From Bacteroides sp. UBA1773 (GTDB lineage Bacteria > Bacteroidota > Bacteroidia > Bacteroidales > Bacteroidaceae): a stretch of 34,487 bases of DNA. The DNA is taken from the NCBI GenBank assembly GCA_002315285.1, contig DCGR01000049.1:13121-47607 (forward strand), in the 5' to 3' direction. Position numbers and translations under genes: made by a program. Under the pieces are notes generated by a model. The model saw only the letters and a list, made by a program, of their open reading frames with translations, made no database searches and was not told where the DNA came from. Of the stretch, positions 23,501-31,214 are shown piece by piece (within the stretch, counting starts at the first letter, position 1; each line of letters opens with the position of its first letter).

Positions 23501-24043
23501 CACACTGAATGTCCTGCGGTACGACCCCACCTCATTCCGGTTCTTATAAGTCGTCCAGTTCGTGGGAGGAGTGCGCATCACACCGCCACGCCAGTCGTCC
23601 ACCTTACGTTCATGATAGAAAATCACGGGTTGGTTCACATACACCGGCGTGCCATATTTCTGTGAGCCGTCATGTTGCAGTCCCTGGATGTTCCACGACC
23701 CTGGCACGGCTATGTCATCCCATCCACTCACATCATAGTTACTCTCATGGAATTTCTCTGGACGTTCCTCCGGATTGCCTACCCAATGGAATTTCCATGT
23801 TCCGTTCAGGCTCATCCAGTAGCAACTGTTCTCAGGCAGCACCTTTCGGGCCGTAGCCACGTCGGCAAATGAGAAGAACCATGCATGTGGTTGTTCCTTG
23901 TTGAGTGAGAGTCGTTCAGGGCTCTCCCATTCCCTGCCTGTCGGAGCCTTTTCATTGGCATACTCAAAGCCTTTCAGGTTGTCGGCATAAACCCCGGCCA
24001 CCAAGCCACAGCAAATGGCCGAGAAAAACAATTTGTTCATCAT
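20576..24043 (-). CDS. Beta-galactosidase, glycoside hydrolase family 2, exported
   Basis: 1155 residues from the ATG at 24043 (MMNKLFFSAICCGLVAGVYA, a signal peptide). The frame also opens at a TTG at 24061, inside a heptamer repeat, which I reject. Layout follows LacZ-type GH2: jelly-roll N-terminal domain (SLNGTWKFHWVG, VPGSWNIQG, SYRRTFSVP), immunoglobulin-like domain (VLVTPFVQP), TIM barrel with LKGVNRHESEPSVG, acid/base Glu in WSMGNEAGPG (residue about 532) and nucleophile Glu in HINEYAHSMGN (about 595), then WDWVDQ and a C-terminal beta-sandwich (RLGYTLQLDPSLNKVKYYGR, GPVENYRDR). It releases terminal beta-galactose or a related sugar from glycans, probably in the periplasm. It lies downstream of the sialidase-fold gene with a 297-bp gap. 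Confidence 0.94.
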   Translation of the reverse strand: MMNKLFFSAICCGLVAGVYADNLKGFEYANEKAPTGREWESPERLSLNKEQPHAWFFSFADVATARKVLPENSCYWMSLNGTWKFHWVGNPEERPEKFHESNYDVSGWDDIAVPGSWNIQGLQHDGSQKYGTPVYVNQPVIFYHERKVDDWRGGVMRTPPTNWTTYKNRNEVGSYRRTFSVPAAWNDREIYINFDGVDSFFYLWINGQYVGFSKNSRNVAQFNITPYLQVGENSVSVEVYRSSDGSFLEAQDMFRLPGIFRTVALEAKPKVQVRDVLVTPFVQPDNESGRLEVSALLRNALPQDVKNLHIDYTLYANTLYSDENTKTEAGCSVPVKWLARNGGETEVKAELVLKQPKLWSAEAPYRYVVVGELKDKQGNLVETFSTYTGFRSVGIRDTRSEDDEFGLAGRYFYVNGKPVKLKGVNRHESEPSVGHAVTREMMENDLFLMKRANINHVRDSHYPDDPYWYYLCDRYGIYLMDEANVESHEYYYGPESLSHPKEWEAAHVARNMEMVHQNYNHPSIVIWSMGNEAGPGDNFKAAYQAMRAFDTLRPIQYERNNDISDIGCRQYPDIPWVRKVATGKADVKYPYHINEYAHSMGNAVGDLERYWDAMESTNFFIGGAIWDWVDQSMYNWTKDGTRYLAYGGDFGDTPNDGQFVMNGLIFGDRQPKPQYYEVKKVYQYVSTKWADDGEIEMFGKNYFEPAAYDVEYVLLKDGVPLKTVDGKVMLSPRGKSRVEMPFRNEQLDADAEYFVNVSYKLAADVPWATKGYVIADEQLLLQTAGERVALSEDMMMDKQLQLNGKRVKKARRNTVYKQAESMLIVSGEDFEVVFDMKEGTIFRLNYGAQTVIPAGCGPRLDAIRALTNNDGWCYKAWYENGLNRLKHRVVQSEVVKQTDGSVQLKLVVNSQATHQWVIEGGTASGHNSLKQTEEAALFRFLSNVVWTVFPDGSIDFCSVVNSNKHSLALGRLGYTLQLDPSLNKVKYYGRGPVENYRDRKTCAFVGVYENTVAGMMTNYTKPQENGNHEDVRWLTMTADNATGEGVMFVPTVNSIAQQAQMSIGVQAYEDIDLLLAGHPYQLPETGATYVHLDAGVTGLGGNSCGPSTMPEDRIMAVPTTFGFMIRRANAVGGAKVASSNAVPSIMEPTEGQLGK

Positions 24044-24340
24044 ATCGGTTTCAGTTTTCAATATTCAGTTCTCAGCAAGCGCGAAGCGAAAGTTTTGGTT
24101 TTGGTTATAGTTTTGGCCATTGTCAGTTCTCAGTATTCAGTTCGTCTATCTGACTCTTTAGTAATTGTAACATAATAACTTATGAAGATTTCGTTCAGAT
24201 TTTGAGCCAATATGGCTTGATGAAGAGGAGGTGATGCGGGCATAACGACCGAGAAAACGGGCAAAAACAACCCAAAAGATAATGTAAAAATGTGGATGGT
24301 CTCACGTTACAAATTGTGACAAGTTATTTCTTACACGTCA
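24044..24340. repeat. Intergenic region with heptamer repeats and a degenerate MITE-like element
   Basis: On the minus strand tandem heptamers of the form ACTGAAA occur at 24050-24075 (GCTGAGA, ACTGAAT, ATTGAAA, ACTGAAA) and 24120-24142 (ACTGAAT, ACTGAGA, ACTGACA). Between them is a GTTTTGG-rich stretch similar to one at 25588-25632. From about 24161 to 24335 lies a segment resembling the element at 12079-12277: inverted AATAACTT (24174-24181) with AAGTTATT (24321-24328), and a centre at 24216-24284 that aligns with 12152-12219 (shared GCGGGC, GAC-GAG-AA, CAAAA, CC-A-AAGATAA). No gene seen. Confidence 0.55.
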
Positions 24341-25567
24341 CTAGAATACCAACCGTCTGAAATTCGTGATTTTGTGGAATGTGGTGAGGTTGTTGTCGTG
24401 GGCATTCTTGGCACGTTCGTCACCCGAGCGACTCACGATGAGCATGTCATCACCACTGATCATCATCGTGGCGTAATGACGTGCGCCATTGTCACTTGGC
24501 CCGATGGCCACCATACCGGCAAACTGCCATGTCAGCAAGTCGGGCGAGTACGACACGGCCAATCGGCGACGTTCGTTCATGCCACCAATAATCTGCGAGT
24601 GGACCATCCAGTAGAGCTTGCTGACTGGGTCATAACACAAGTGGAACTTGATGTTGCCACCCGGCACATGCACATAAAACAGTTCCTGTCCATTCATCTT
24701 TGCCTTCTCAATGGCCAATGTCCCATCAGGCTTTTCCACGCCCTTCAGCATCACACCAATATCCTTGAAGCCCGTACTTGCACGAGCCAACAATATCACC
24801 GTCTTGTCATCAGGGTCATAAAGAGGATGTTTCTCGTCATGGATGCGCACCACATTCGTCTCGAGCATGCCTGCATTGCTTTTTGGAAAATCCACAGCCA
24901 GTGCAGGAATACCCGAAGGTTTGGCAGCCGCTATGTCTGCATCCGGATTGTATGGTTCCGAAAATTTCCAATTTTCCTTCTGGGTCAGGTCGGCGGTTTC
25001 GGAAGCCTGCAGCAGCACCGGACCTACTCCCGGCCATGCGTGGTCGCTGCTCATCCATTTTTCATACACCAATGTCACCTTGCCATTGTGCACATCCACC
25101 GAACAGCAACTCTGGTGCCAACGAGGGTTCTCGCACAACACGGCCGGTGCGCTCCACGTCTCACCATTGTCATCGCTACGGGTTATCAGCAATCGCCCCG
25201 AATGACCAATCATGTAAAGCGACTTACCTGCCCGGAACAGTATCTCGTGCATCATCGGAATCCGTGCTGCCGACTCTCGCCAAGTGCCCCCTCGGTCGTC
25301 CGACAGATACACACGTATCTGGTTACCCGATTTGTAGTCGCCGAAGTCCGAGCGAGGTTCACCCATCAGGGCCGAACCAGGACCACCATAATCCACTGCC
25401 ACCACAAACCGTCCGTCCAAGCCCTCCACAATGGCTGGGGTATAAAGATAAACACTTGCAGCATCAGGCGATTCTGCTATCACTTTCTCGCTGGCAATAA
25501 ACTGCCCCCATCCCATGCAAGGCCAAGACATGCACAGCATCAACAAAACATACAATCTGACTTTCAT
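24341..25567 (-). CDS. Sialidase-fold (BNR repeat) secreted protein
   Basis: 408 residues with a signal peptide (about 1-21, CMSWPCMGWGQ). Two Asp-box motifs, SDDRGGTW (89-96) and SDDNGETW (131-138), mark a six-bladed beta-propeller of the sialidase superfamily. Further blades show YWMVHSQIIGGMNERRRLAVSYS and ARHYATMMISGDDMLIVSRSGDE. I do not see with certainty the full arginine triad and Tyr/Glu pair of true neuraminidases, so an exo-alpha-sialidase activity is possible but unproven; other glycoside hydrolases share this fold. The ATG at 25567 directly follows two ACTGAAA heptamers. It lies 57 bp after the aminotransferase gene on the same strand, and may belong to the polysaccharide unit upstream or with GH2 downstream. 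Confidence 0.75.
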   Translation of the reverse strand: MKVRLYVLLMLCMSWPCMGWGQFIASEKVIAESPDAASVYLYTPAIVEGLDGRFVVAVDYGGPGSALMGEPRSDFGDYKSGNQIRVYLSDDRGGTWRESAARIPMMHEILFRAGKSLYMIGHSGRLLITRSDDNGETWSAPAVLCENPRWHQSCCSVDVHNGKVTLVYEKWMSSDHAWPGVGPVLLQASETADLTQKENWKFSEPYNPDADIAAAKPSGIPALAVDFPKSNAGMLETNVVRIHDEKHPLYDPDDKTVILLARASTGFKDIGVMLKGVEKPDGTLAIEKAKMNGQELFYVHVPGGNIKFHLCYDPVSKLYWMVHSQIIGGMNERRRLAVSYSPDLLTWQFAGMVAIGPSDNGARHYATMMISGDDMLIVSRSGDERAKNAHDNNLTTFHKITNFRRLVF

Positions 25568-25624
25568 GTTTTCAGTTTTCAGTATTCGATAAGCACGATG
25601 TGCAAGTTATCGTTATCGTATTGG

Positions 25625-26806
25625 TTATAAGGAAGCGACATTGGTGCTTACACCTACAAGAGCGCAGCACACACTCTCTATCTCCTCCCCCGTCATATAC
25701 GGATGCATCGGTAGTGAAAGCACCGTATCGCAAAGTCGGTCAGTATTCGGACAGGCACCATAAGGAGTACCGATGTATTGGAAAGCCGTCTGGGCATGCA
25801 GGGCCTTGGGATAATACACCATCGAAGGAATGCCTTTTTCCTTCAACGCCTTCTGTACGGCATCGCGTTGGGTCCTGTTCTCCAATTGGATGGTATATTG
25901 TGCCCAGCTCGATGTGAAACCATCCGGCACAAAAGGCAAAGTCGCCACTTTGTCGTTCAGCAGCTCATCATACTGATGAGCTGCTTTGTTCACAGCCTCC
26001 AGCTCATAATCCTTGAATGCTTTCAGCTTTACTATCAACACGGCAGCCTGCACCGTGTCCAAGCGTGAGTTCATGCCGATACGCACATTGTCATATTTGA
26101 ACGAACCTTTCCCATGCACACAAAGCGAATCGATGGTCGAAGCCCATTCATCATTGTCGGTAAACACAGCCCCCCCATCACCATAGCAGCCCAAAGGCTT
26201 GGCAGGGAAAAACGATGTCGTCGAGATGTCTCCAAACGAACAAGCACGTCGTAGCCTTGCCGTTCCATCCGAGCCATTCTCTGCGATTGCGCCACCAAAT
26301 CCCTGGGCACCATCCTCCAAAATCAGCAAACGATGCTGCTTTGCCAATGCCATGATACGGGGATAATCGGCAGGCAATCCAAACAGGTCCACTGCCACCA
26401 CTACCTTCGGACAATACCGTCCCTCCTTCTCCACTGCATAGATTTTTTCCTCCAGATCATCCACGTCCATGTTGTATGTCTGCCTATCAACATCCACAAA
26501 CACAGGCAATGCGCCCTCTGCGGCAACGGTCTCTGCCGAAGCAAAAAAGGTGAAGTCGGGCACAAACACGGCATCCCCTTTTCCAACATTCCACGCCTTC
26601 AGGGCCAAGGTCAGCGCATCAGTACCATTGGCACATCCCTTGCAGTGCTTCACTCCCACATAGTCGGCCAATTGCTGCTCCAAGTCCTTTACAGGAGTCC
26701 CATTGATATAAGCCCCCGAAGCCACCACATCCACGATGGCTTTATCCAATTGTGGTTGCAGCACCCGATACTGTTTCTTCAAATCACGAAATTCCATTAC
26801 CCTCAT
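25625..26806 (-). CDS. DegT/DnrJ/EryC1/StrS-family sugar aminotransferase
   Basis: 393 residues (390 if the second ATG at 26797 is used). PLP-dependent enzymes of this family add an amino group to a keto-sugar nucleotide, making amino sugars for surface polysaccharides. Evidence: MEFRDLKKQYRVLQPQLDKA, GAYINGTPVKDLEQQLADYV, CANGTDALTLALKAW (phosphate binding), ILEDGAQGFG (Asp165 contacts the PLP ring) and SFFPAKPLGCYGDGGA with Lys203 for the Schiff base. The first residues and GVKHCKGCANGTDAL resemble enzymes of the WbpE/WlbE type acting on UDP-3-keto sugars, but the exact substrate is not provable here. The ATG at 26806 overlaps the wzc-like stop by 4 bp (ATGA), a sign of coupled translation. 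Confidence 0.93.
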   Translation of the reverse strand: MRVMEFRDLKKQYRVLQPQLDKAIVDVVASGAYINGTPVKDLEQQLADYVGVKHCKGCANGTDALTLALKAWNVGKGDAVFVPDFTFFASAETVAAEGALPVFVDVDRQTYNMDVDDLEEKIYAVEKEGRYCPKVVVAVDLFGLPADYPRIMALAKQHRLLILEDGAQGFGGAIAENGSDGTARLRRACSFGDISTTSFFPAKPLGCYGDGGAVFTDNDEWASTIDSLCVHGKGSFKYDNVRIGMNSRLDTVQAAVLIVKLKAFKDYELEAVNKAAHQYDELLNDKVATLPFVPDGFTSSWAQYTIQLENRTQRDAVQKALKEKGIPSMVYYPKALHAQTAFQYIGTPYGACPNTDRLCDTVLSLPMHPYMTGEEIESVCCALVGVSTNVASL

Positions 26807-29286
26807 TGTTTTTTAGCACCATGTTTCCCATGCTTGTGATGGTGCTTATGGGCATCGTCTGTTTCATCCGATTCTGCATCCGACCCATAACCGTAGCCAT
26901 AACCGTAGCCATAACGATATTTGCTACTTCTCAGGTTCAGGCCATTGAGCACAATGTTCACATTCTTCAATTTCTCAGCCTTAAACAATTCCGCCGCATC
27001 TCTCAGCAACTTCAGCGGAGTATGGTCAGCTCTCACCACATACAGTGTCATGTCCACATATTTGTTCACCAAGATAGCATCCGACACGTTGAAGAAAGGA
27101 GTCGAATCACAAATCACATAGTCGTAATTCTCGCGTAAAAAATCAAACAAATCCTTGAGTCTGTCCTGTGCGAGCAATTCTGTTGGGTTGGGTGGCACAT
27201 GCCCAGGGAAATACACGTCAAACTGGTAGCCATTGTTATCAAAAACCATGGGGCGATGGGTCTTCACATCATGCTTGCCAATCAAATAGCTCACCACAGC
27301 TATATTATCGTCACCCTGTTGCATGTCAGGCAACATTTTACGCATCACAGGATGTCGCAGATCCAATCCCACCAATGCCACTTTCTTTTTCAAGTGCGAC
27401 AATGAGATGGCCAAATTCACCGCCACAAACGACTTGCCCTCTCCAGGTATCGATGATGTCACCTGAATCACCTTGCCTTGCACATACTGCATATTCGAGC
27501 GAAGCATTCTGAACGCTTCCACCAAATAGTCACGGATATTGAGCGATGAGATGACCTGTGAGTCTTTTCCCTGTGGAATCACCGCAAGGATAGCCTTTTT
27601 GGTAAATTTCTTTATGTCCTCCTTTGTCTCCACCTTTGTTCTCAACACGTTCCTAAGGAGTACAAATCCTATGGGCAGACCAATACCTATCAAGACAGCA
27701 ATCAAGTAAATTCTTTTCTTGTCAGGCGAAAGCGGAAGAGGAGTGGTTTTTGCAGTCTCTATCACACGCACATTGTCAGTAATGGTAAACATCGACAGTT
27801 GAATTTCTTCCCGTCGTTGATTCAGCTGCAAGTATATGGGTTCCACAATCTGCTGCTTTCTGGATATCTGAGCCAAGTCCAACTGTCGGGTCGGAATGAA
27901 CGACCGTTCTCTTTTTGCATCCGACTCCAAGGTGCTCAATTCGCCCTCCCTCAATTGGAACACTTTCTCCAACGAATGGATTCCTGCTTCGATATTGTTC
28001 TTTGCTATCTTTATCTGGTCATTGTATTTGAGTATTCTCGGGTTGTTGCTCGCCGAGTTGGCAGCCAGACGCTCCTTCTCGGTTATCAACGTGTTATACT
28101 GGTTGACGGCTTCATTGATGCCACCGTCCGTTACCCCAATGTTGGCAGGCAGAATCTTATATTCCCCGTCCGCCATCTTCTCGATTTCTTCTTTAAGCAT
28201 CGTGAGATATGTCCTCTGCATCTTGATGTCTATCAATTGCTGTTCGAAGTCGTTTCCCGGCAGATTTCCAGCAGGAGCAGCCTCTATGTAGTCATACTCT
28301 GTCTGATAGTCCCGGTATTCCGATTCCACATGTCCCAGTTCCTTCGATATGTCACCGATACGTTCAGAGATGAAGTCAAGTGATTTCACTGCCGTAACAC
28401 TCTTGTATTCACGAGCCTCAAAGTTATATTCCTTTATCAATGTGTTCAGGATATCTACAGCGCGTTGTGGCTTGTTGTCAATGAATGTCAGGTTCATGAT
28501 ATTTGTCAGCGACGAAGAGAAACCCCTTTCCAAACTCACCGAAAGCATCCACGAAAACTCCTCACCTACAATTTCAGGAGATTGATACACAGCCTTATAT
28601 GTGTCACCCGCAATCATCGAATAGGAATCAGGATTCTCAATGACCACATTCACGCCATTAAACACCAGCGTGTCGCCATAATGATACAATTTGCCACCCT
28701 CGTATTCATCTTTGGCATCGTCAATGCTAATTTCCATCAATTTATAGGTATTGACATCCACAGCATTGAAAACCACAGAAATATACTGCGGCAAAGAGGC
28801 ACTGGAATATAATGGGTTGAAATGGAGTGACATCTTAAACGGAGCATCCTTATAGAACTCATGCTCCAATATGTTGAAAATGGAACGGAAAAGAGGAAAC
28901 GAAGTATGAAAAACGGGCAACTTATACTGATAATATCGTGTGTTCAAGTCAAGGTTCTTCACCACCTTGGTCATCAGCGAAGGCGACTTGATAATGATGA
29001 TTTCGTCGTCAATCCTGCGGTTTTGACTCTTCCCTGTCACATCAGCCAACAACGAGAGTTCCACGCTTCCACTCTTGTCATCAATGAACATGACCTTTTC
29101 CCCACAGCTATATATGGGAATTTGCAGTTTCGAGTAGAAAAACGCAGATACCAGCGAAACAGTCAGAAATAATATGATCCACCATTTCAATCTCCATACA
29201 AAACTGATTGTATTTTGCACACTAAAACTGCTTTCATCGCTATCCAGTCTCTCTATCAGCTCATTATCATTGTCTTGCCGTTCCAT
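26803..29286 (-). CDS. Wzc-like polysaccharide co-polymerase and tyrosine autokinase
   Basis: 827 residues. The protein controls chain length and export of capsule or exopolysaccharide, with a periplasmic domain between two membrane helices and a cytoplasmic kinase. Visible parts: helix 1 at about 31-50 (LKWWIILFLTVSLVSAFFY), a Wzz-like start, coiled-coil stretches (about 290-500), helix 2 (IYLIAVLIGIGLPIGFVLL), then Walker A SSIPGEGKS (near 611-619), A' VALVGLDLRHP and Walker B-like DYVICDSTPFF. The tail carries the tyrosine cluster YRYGYGYGYGYG (about 790-801), the usual autophosphorylation site, followed by an unusual acidic and His-rich end (HKHHHKHGKHG). Tyr-Gly codons sit in 12-bp tandem repeats. 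It lies 79 bp after the wza-like gene and overlaps the aminotransferase gene. Confidence 0.94.
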   Translation of the reverse strand: MERQDNDNELIERLDSDESSFSVQNTISFVWRLKWWIILFLTVSLVSAFFYSKLQIPIYSCGEKVMFIDDKSGSVELSLLADVTGKSQNRRIDDEIIIIKSPSLMTKVVKNLDLNTRYYQYKLPVFHTSFPLFRSIFNILEHEFYKDAPFKMSLHFNPLYSSASLPQYISVVFNAVDVNTYKLMEISIDDAKDEYEGGKLYHYGDTLVFNGVNVVIENPDSYSMIAGDTYKAVYQSPEIVGEEFSWMLSVSLERGFSSSLTNIMNLTFIDNKPQRAVDILNTLIKEYNFEAREYKSVTAVKSLDFISERIGDISKELGHVESEYRDYQTEYDYIEAAPAGNLPGNDFEQQLIDIKMQRTYLTMLKEEIEKMADGEYKILPANIGVTDGGINEAVNQYNTLITEKERLAANSASNNPRILKYNDQIKIAKNNIEAGIHSLEKVFQLREGELSTLESDAKRERSFIPTRQLDLAQISRKQQIVEPIYLQLNQRREEIQLSMFTITDNVRVIETAKTTPLPLSPDKKRIYLIAVLIGIGLPIGFVLLRNVLRTKVETKEDIKKFTKKAILAVIPQGKDSQVISSLNIRDYLVEAFRMLRSNMQYVQGKVIQVTSSIPGEGKSFVAVNLAISLSHLKKKVALVGLDLRHPVMRKMLPDMQQGDDNIAVVSYLIGKHDVKTHRPMVFDNNGYQFDVYFPGHVPPNPTELLAQDRLKDLFDFLRENYDYVICDSTPFFNVSDAILVNKYVDMTLYVVRADHTPLKLLRDAAELFKAEKLKNVNIVLNGLNLRSSKYRYGYGYGYGYGSDAESDETDDAHKHHHKHGKHGAKKQ
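26885..26920 (-). repeat. 12-bp tandem repeat encoding the tyrosine cluster
   Basis: CCATAACCGTAG (plus strand) is repeated exactly at 26885-26896 and 26897-26908, with a partial third unit to 26920. Each unit encodes Tyr-Gly-Tyr-Gly on the minus strand. A unit gain or loss would keep frame and change the number of tyrosines by two. Confidence 0.85.
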
Positions 29287-29365
29287 ATCTTGTTAACAGT
29301 TATCAGTCATCAGTTCATTGTCATCGTCAACAGTGCATAGTTCTCAACTCCCTTCAGGAGAGGCT
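29287..29365 (-). repeat. Heptamer repeats before the wzc-like gene
   Basis: On the minus strand this gap holds consecutive heptamers ACAATGA, ACTGATG, ACTGATA, ACTGTTA (about 29291-29318) just before the ATG at 29286. The same heptamer family precedes the genes at 24043 and 25567 and lies at 34058-34077. Confidence 0.55.
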
Positions 29366-30145
29366 CTATCTCTTCACCACCCAAATCATTGTCGCTATTG
29401 AAGCGAGCGAAGTGATCAACGAGAGCCACGACATCCAGTAGGTAAATCCTTCTCTATAATATTTTGACTTGATGGCTTCCGTAATGATGATGTCGTTCTG
29501 TTGCAACAGGAAATAAGGATCGTTGAAGATTTTCGACGAACGCGGATCCATATAGTGCATCACCATCTTGCCGTTTTCTTCACGCAAGATACCGATTTTG
29601 CTTCTTTTCGTATATATGTCCAAGTCGCCCGACAGTGCCAAGGCTTCGAGGAACGTACAACGCTCATTGGGAATCGATATCGACTTTCCTCCATTGGCAC
29701 CTAAGAAAAACACCTTGAAATTCTTGAACCGCACATTCACGAAAGGATCCTGTATGTAGTTGCCTTTCTCTAACATGCCCTTTATCTTTTCTTGCAGTTG
29801 CAGGCGTGTCATTCCTCCCACATGAATCCTTCCCAACACCGGGAAGTCAATGTTGCCATTCACATCCACCAGGTAGCCCATACCGTATTCCGAGTTCATG
29901 TTTTGTGTATTACCATTTCCGCTCATCACGTTAAATGGGCGCGACAATTCCTCATCGTAACACGACACCCAGATGTTCAGCTGGTCGTATGGACTGATTA
30001 CCGCCTCAAACTTGTTTTCAAGTTCAATCTGGGTACTACCATTCATGTCCTGCAAGTACAGCACTTTCTTAGGTGATATGCACGAAGAAACACTTAGCAT
30101 TGTTGCAACAGCCCAAATCACACATTTCCACATCATTTTTTTCAT
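29366..30145 (-). CDS. Wza-like polysaccharide export lipoprotein
   Basis: 259 residues with a lipoprotein signal ending LSVSSC (Cys22). The polysaccharide biosynthesis/export domain follows: KVLYLQDMNGS, ISPYDQLNIWVSCYDEEL (the conserved start of the domain), YLVDVNGNIDFPVLGRIHVGGMTRLQLQEKI, then a SLBB-like part with FFLGANGGKSISIPNERCTFLEALALSGDLDIY. It ends with a hydrophobic helix (WLSLITSLASIATMIWVV), as in short Bacteroidetes Wza proteins. It forms the outer-membrane pore that works with the Wzc-like kinase encoded next. The start is 1 bp after the deacetylase stop, so both are one operon. Confidence 0.93.
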   Translation of the reverse strand: MKKMMWKCVIWAVATMLSVSSCISPKKVLYLQDMNGSTQIELENKFEAVISPYDQLNIWVSCYDEELSRPFNVMSGNGNTQNMNSEYGMGYLVDVNGNIDFPVLGRIHVGGMTRLQLQEKIKGMLEKGNYIQDPFVNVRFKNFKVFFLGANGGKSISIPNERCTFLEALALSGDLDIYTKRSKIGILREENGKMVMHYMDPRSSKIFNDPYFLLQQNDIIITEAIKSKYYREGFTYWMSWLSLITSLASIATMIWVVKR

Positions 30146-30146
30146 A

Positions 30147-30905
30147 TCATTGATTGTTTTTATACGTTTTCACCCAATTTTTCACCTGTTGCCACAACAG
30201 TTCCTTCATCCACCCCATGCCATTATCCGTCCATCGTTGTGGATGTGTGGTCACCATCACCCTATCAGGAATCCTTCCCATCCCTCGGATGATGTCATCC
30301 GAATGGGCAAACACCAATCCCTGCTCCTCCCATCTGTCTTGCCAGTACGGAATCTTGTCGCGCACACTCATTCGCCACCCGTTCCAGCAACGTCCCGTGT
30401 CGGTCAGATAAAACGTGTCCGACCAGTCCGTATCAAGGTAAGGTTCATAGCTGATATCCAGGTCCCGATAGTCATATTTCTTCCAAATGTCACGATTGTC
30501 AAATTTGCTCCGTGGACTTCCATGCATACAGATGGTTTCTACAGGCACCACTGTCCGCATCATCGCCAGATTCTTTCGGAATTCCTCATAGGCAGCATCC
30601 ACATCACCCTTGCAAGTCGTCAGCGTCTCGTAGTGGTAACCCACCTCATGTCCCATCCCAACCATCCGTCTTGCAATCTCAGTGTTCCAGCTCACAGGCA
30701 GCATACGGAAATAATACGTAGCCCTTATCCCCAGCCCATATTCCAGCTTTGCCATTTCCAATGCATTCTCTGGCAGTTTGTCCACATCATGACGCAAACA
30801 CACCCCTTTCCCTTCGAAAGGATATTCGCAACATCTACGAAACACATACCCATTCCTCAAGAAAGCATGCAGCAACTCACTATATTTTGTCAGTGTAAAA
30901 TCCAA
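30147..30905 (-). CDS. NodB-like polysaccharide deacetylase-family protein, TTG start
   Basis: 252 residues. VCLRHDVDKLPENALEMAKLEY (His39, Asp40, Asp42) is the metal-binding motif 1 of carbohydrate esterase family 4-like barrels. GHEVGYHYE (His86, His91) and ICMHGSP (His128) follow at positions typical for this superfamily, and RVMVTTHPQRW closes it. There is no signal peptide, so it is probably cytoplasmic and may act on a lipid-linked or nucleotide sugar intermediate rather than on finished polymer. No ATG is available: an in-frame TAA lies just upstream, and homologous N-termini begin with a similar DFTL-x-KY, so TTG at 30905 is the start. First gene of the export operon with a -7 box 21 bp upstream. 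Confidence 0.8.
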   Translation of the reverse strand: MDFTLTKYSELLHAFLRNGYVFRRCCEYPFEGKGVCLRHDVDKLPENALEMAKLEYGLGIRATYYFRMLPVSWNTEIARRMVGMGHEVGYHYETLTTCKGDVDAAYEEFRKNLAMMRTVVPVETICMHGSPRSKFDNRDIWKKYDYRDLDISYEPYLDTDWSDTFYLTDTGRCWNGWRMSVRDKIPYWQDRWEEQGLVFAHSDDIIRGMGRIPDRVMVTTHPQRWTDNGMGWMKELLWQQVKNWVKTYKNNQ

Positions 30906-30925
30906 CTTAATTTACCAAATTTCTG

Positions 30926-30933
30926 CAAAAGTA
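30926..30933 (-). promoter_or_regulatory. -7 promoter box of the polysaccharide operon
   Basis: TACTTTTG followed by CAG on the minus strand fits TAnnTTTG, 21 bp before the TTG start. A run of nine T precedes it. No clear TTTG at -33. Confidence 0.65.
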
Positions 30934-30964
30934 CAAAAAAAAACACAAGTACTTGATTTTTTTA

Positions 30965-31048
30965 TCAGTTTTCGGTTAGTTTAGACATTGCATTGATGTC
31001 CAAAAGTTGTTCTTCCAGAACTTCCTCTATGATGCTCAAATATATCAT
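30965..31048 (-). pseudogene. 27-codon stub behind a promoter and tandem repeats, possible remnant of an ATPase gene
   Basis: From the ATG at 31048 the frame reads MIYLSIIEEVLEEQLLDINA and stops at 30965. The amphipathic, Glu-rich start resembles openings of some AAA ATPases but is too short to assign. A consensus -7 box (31070-31077) and three 32-bp tandem repeats stand upstream, the arrangement seen before the ATPase genes at 32513 and 33935. I infer a gene start whose body was lost. It could also be a chance frame. Confidence 0.35.
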
Positions 31049-31069
31049 GATTCCCTTAATTATTGCATG

Positions 31070-31077
31070 CAAAGGTA
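31070..31077 (-). promoter_or_regulatory. -7 promoter box next to the 32-bp repeats
   Basis: TACCTTTG followed by CATGC on the minus strand fits TAnnTTTG. TTGG at 21 bp upstream, inside the last repeat unit, could act as -33. Confidence 0.6.
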
Positions 31078-31094
31078 ATGAAAACAGTCGATAA

Positions 31095-31180
31095 AACGCC
31101 AATGATTTCGATTTTCGTCAATCTAAAATGCCAATAATTCGCATTTTCGACATTGTAGAATGCCAATAATTCGCATTTTC
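31095..31180. repeat. Three tandem units with exact 32-bp period
   Basis: The 22-bp core AATGCCAATAATTCGCATTT (plus TC) is identical at 31127-31148 and 31159-31180. A diverged third copy (AACGCCAATGATTTCGATTT) lies at 31095-31116. The starts are exactly 32 bp apart. Each intact core has inverted ends AATGC and GCATT. The array sits immediately upstream (minus strand) of a -7 box. Confidence 0.85.
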
Positions 31181-31214
31181 ATTTTTTTTGCAACGCACTG
31201 CGCGCACTTTTGCA

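Noticed and set aside
24374..25630. A 418-codon plus-strand frame
   Set aside because: Antisense to the sialidase-fold gene, which has a signal peptide and Asp-boxes.
20576..30905. A SusC/SusD polysaccharide utilisation locus
   Set aside because: GH2 and sialidase-fold genes are present, but no susC, susD or dedicated regulator lies in the window.
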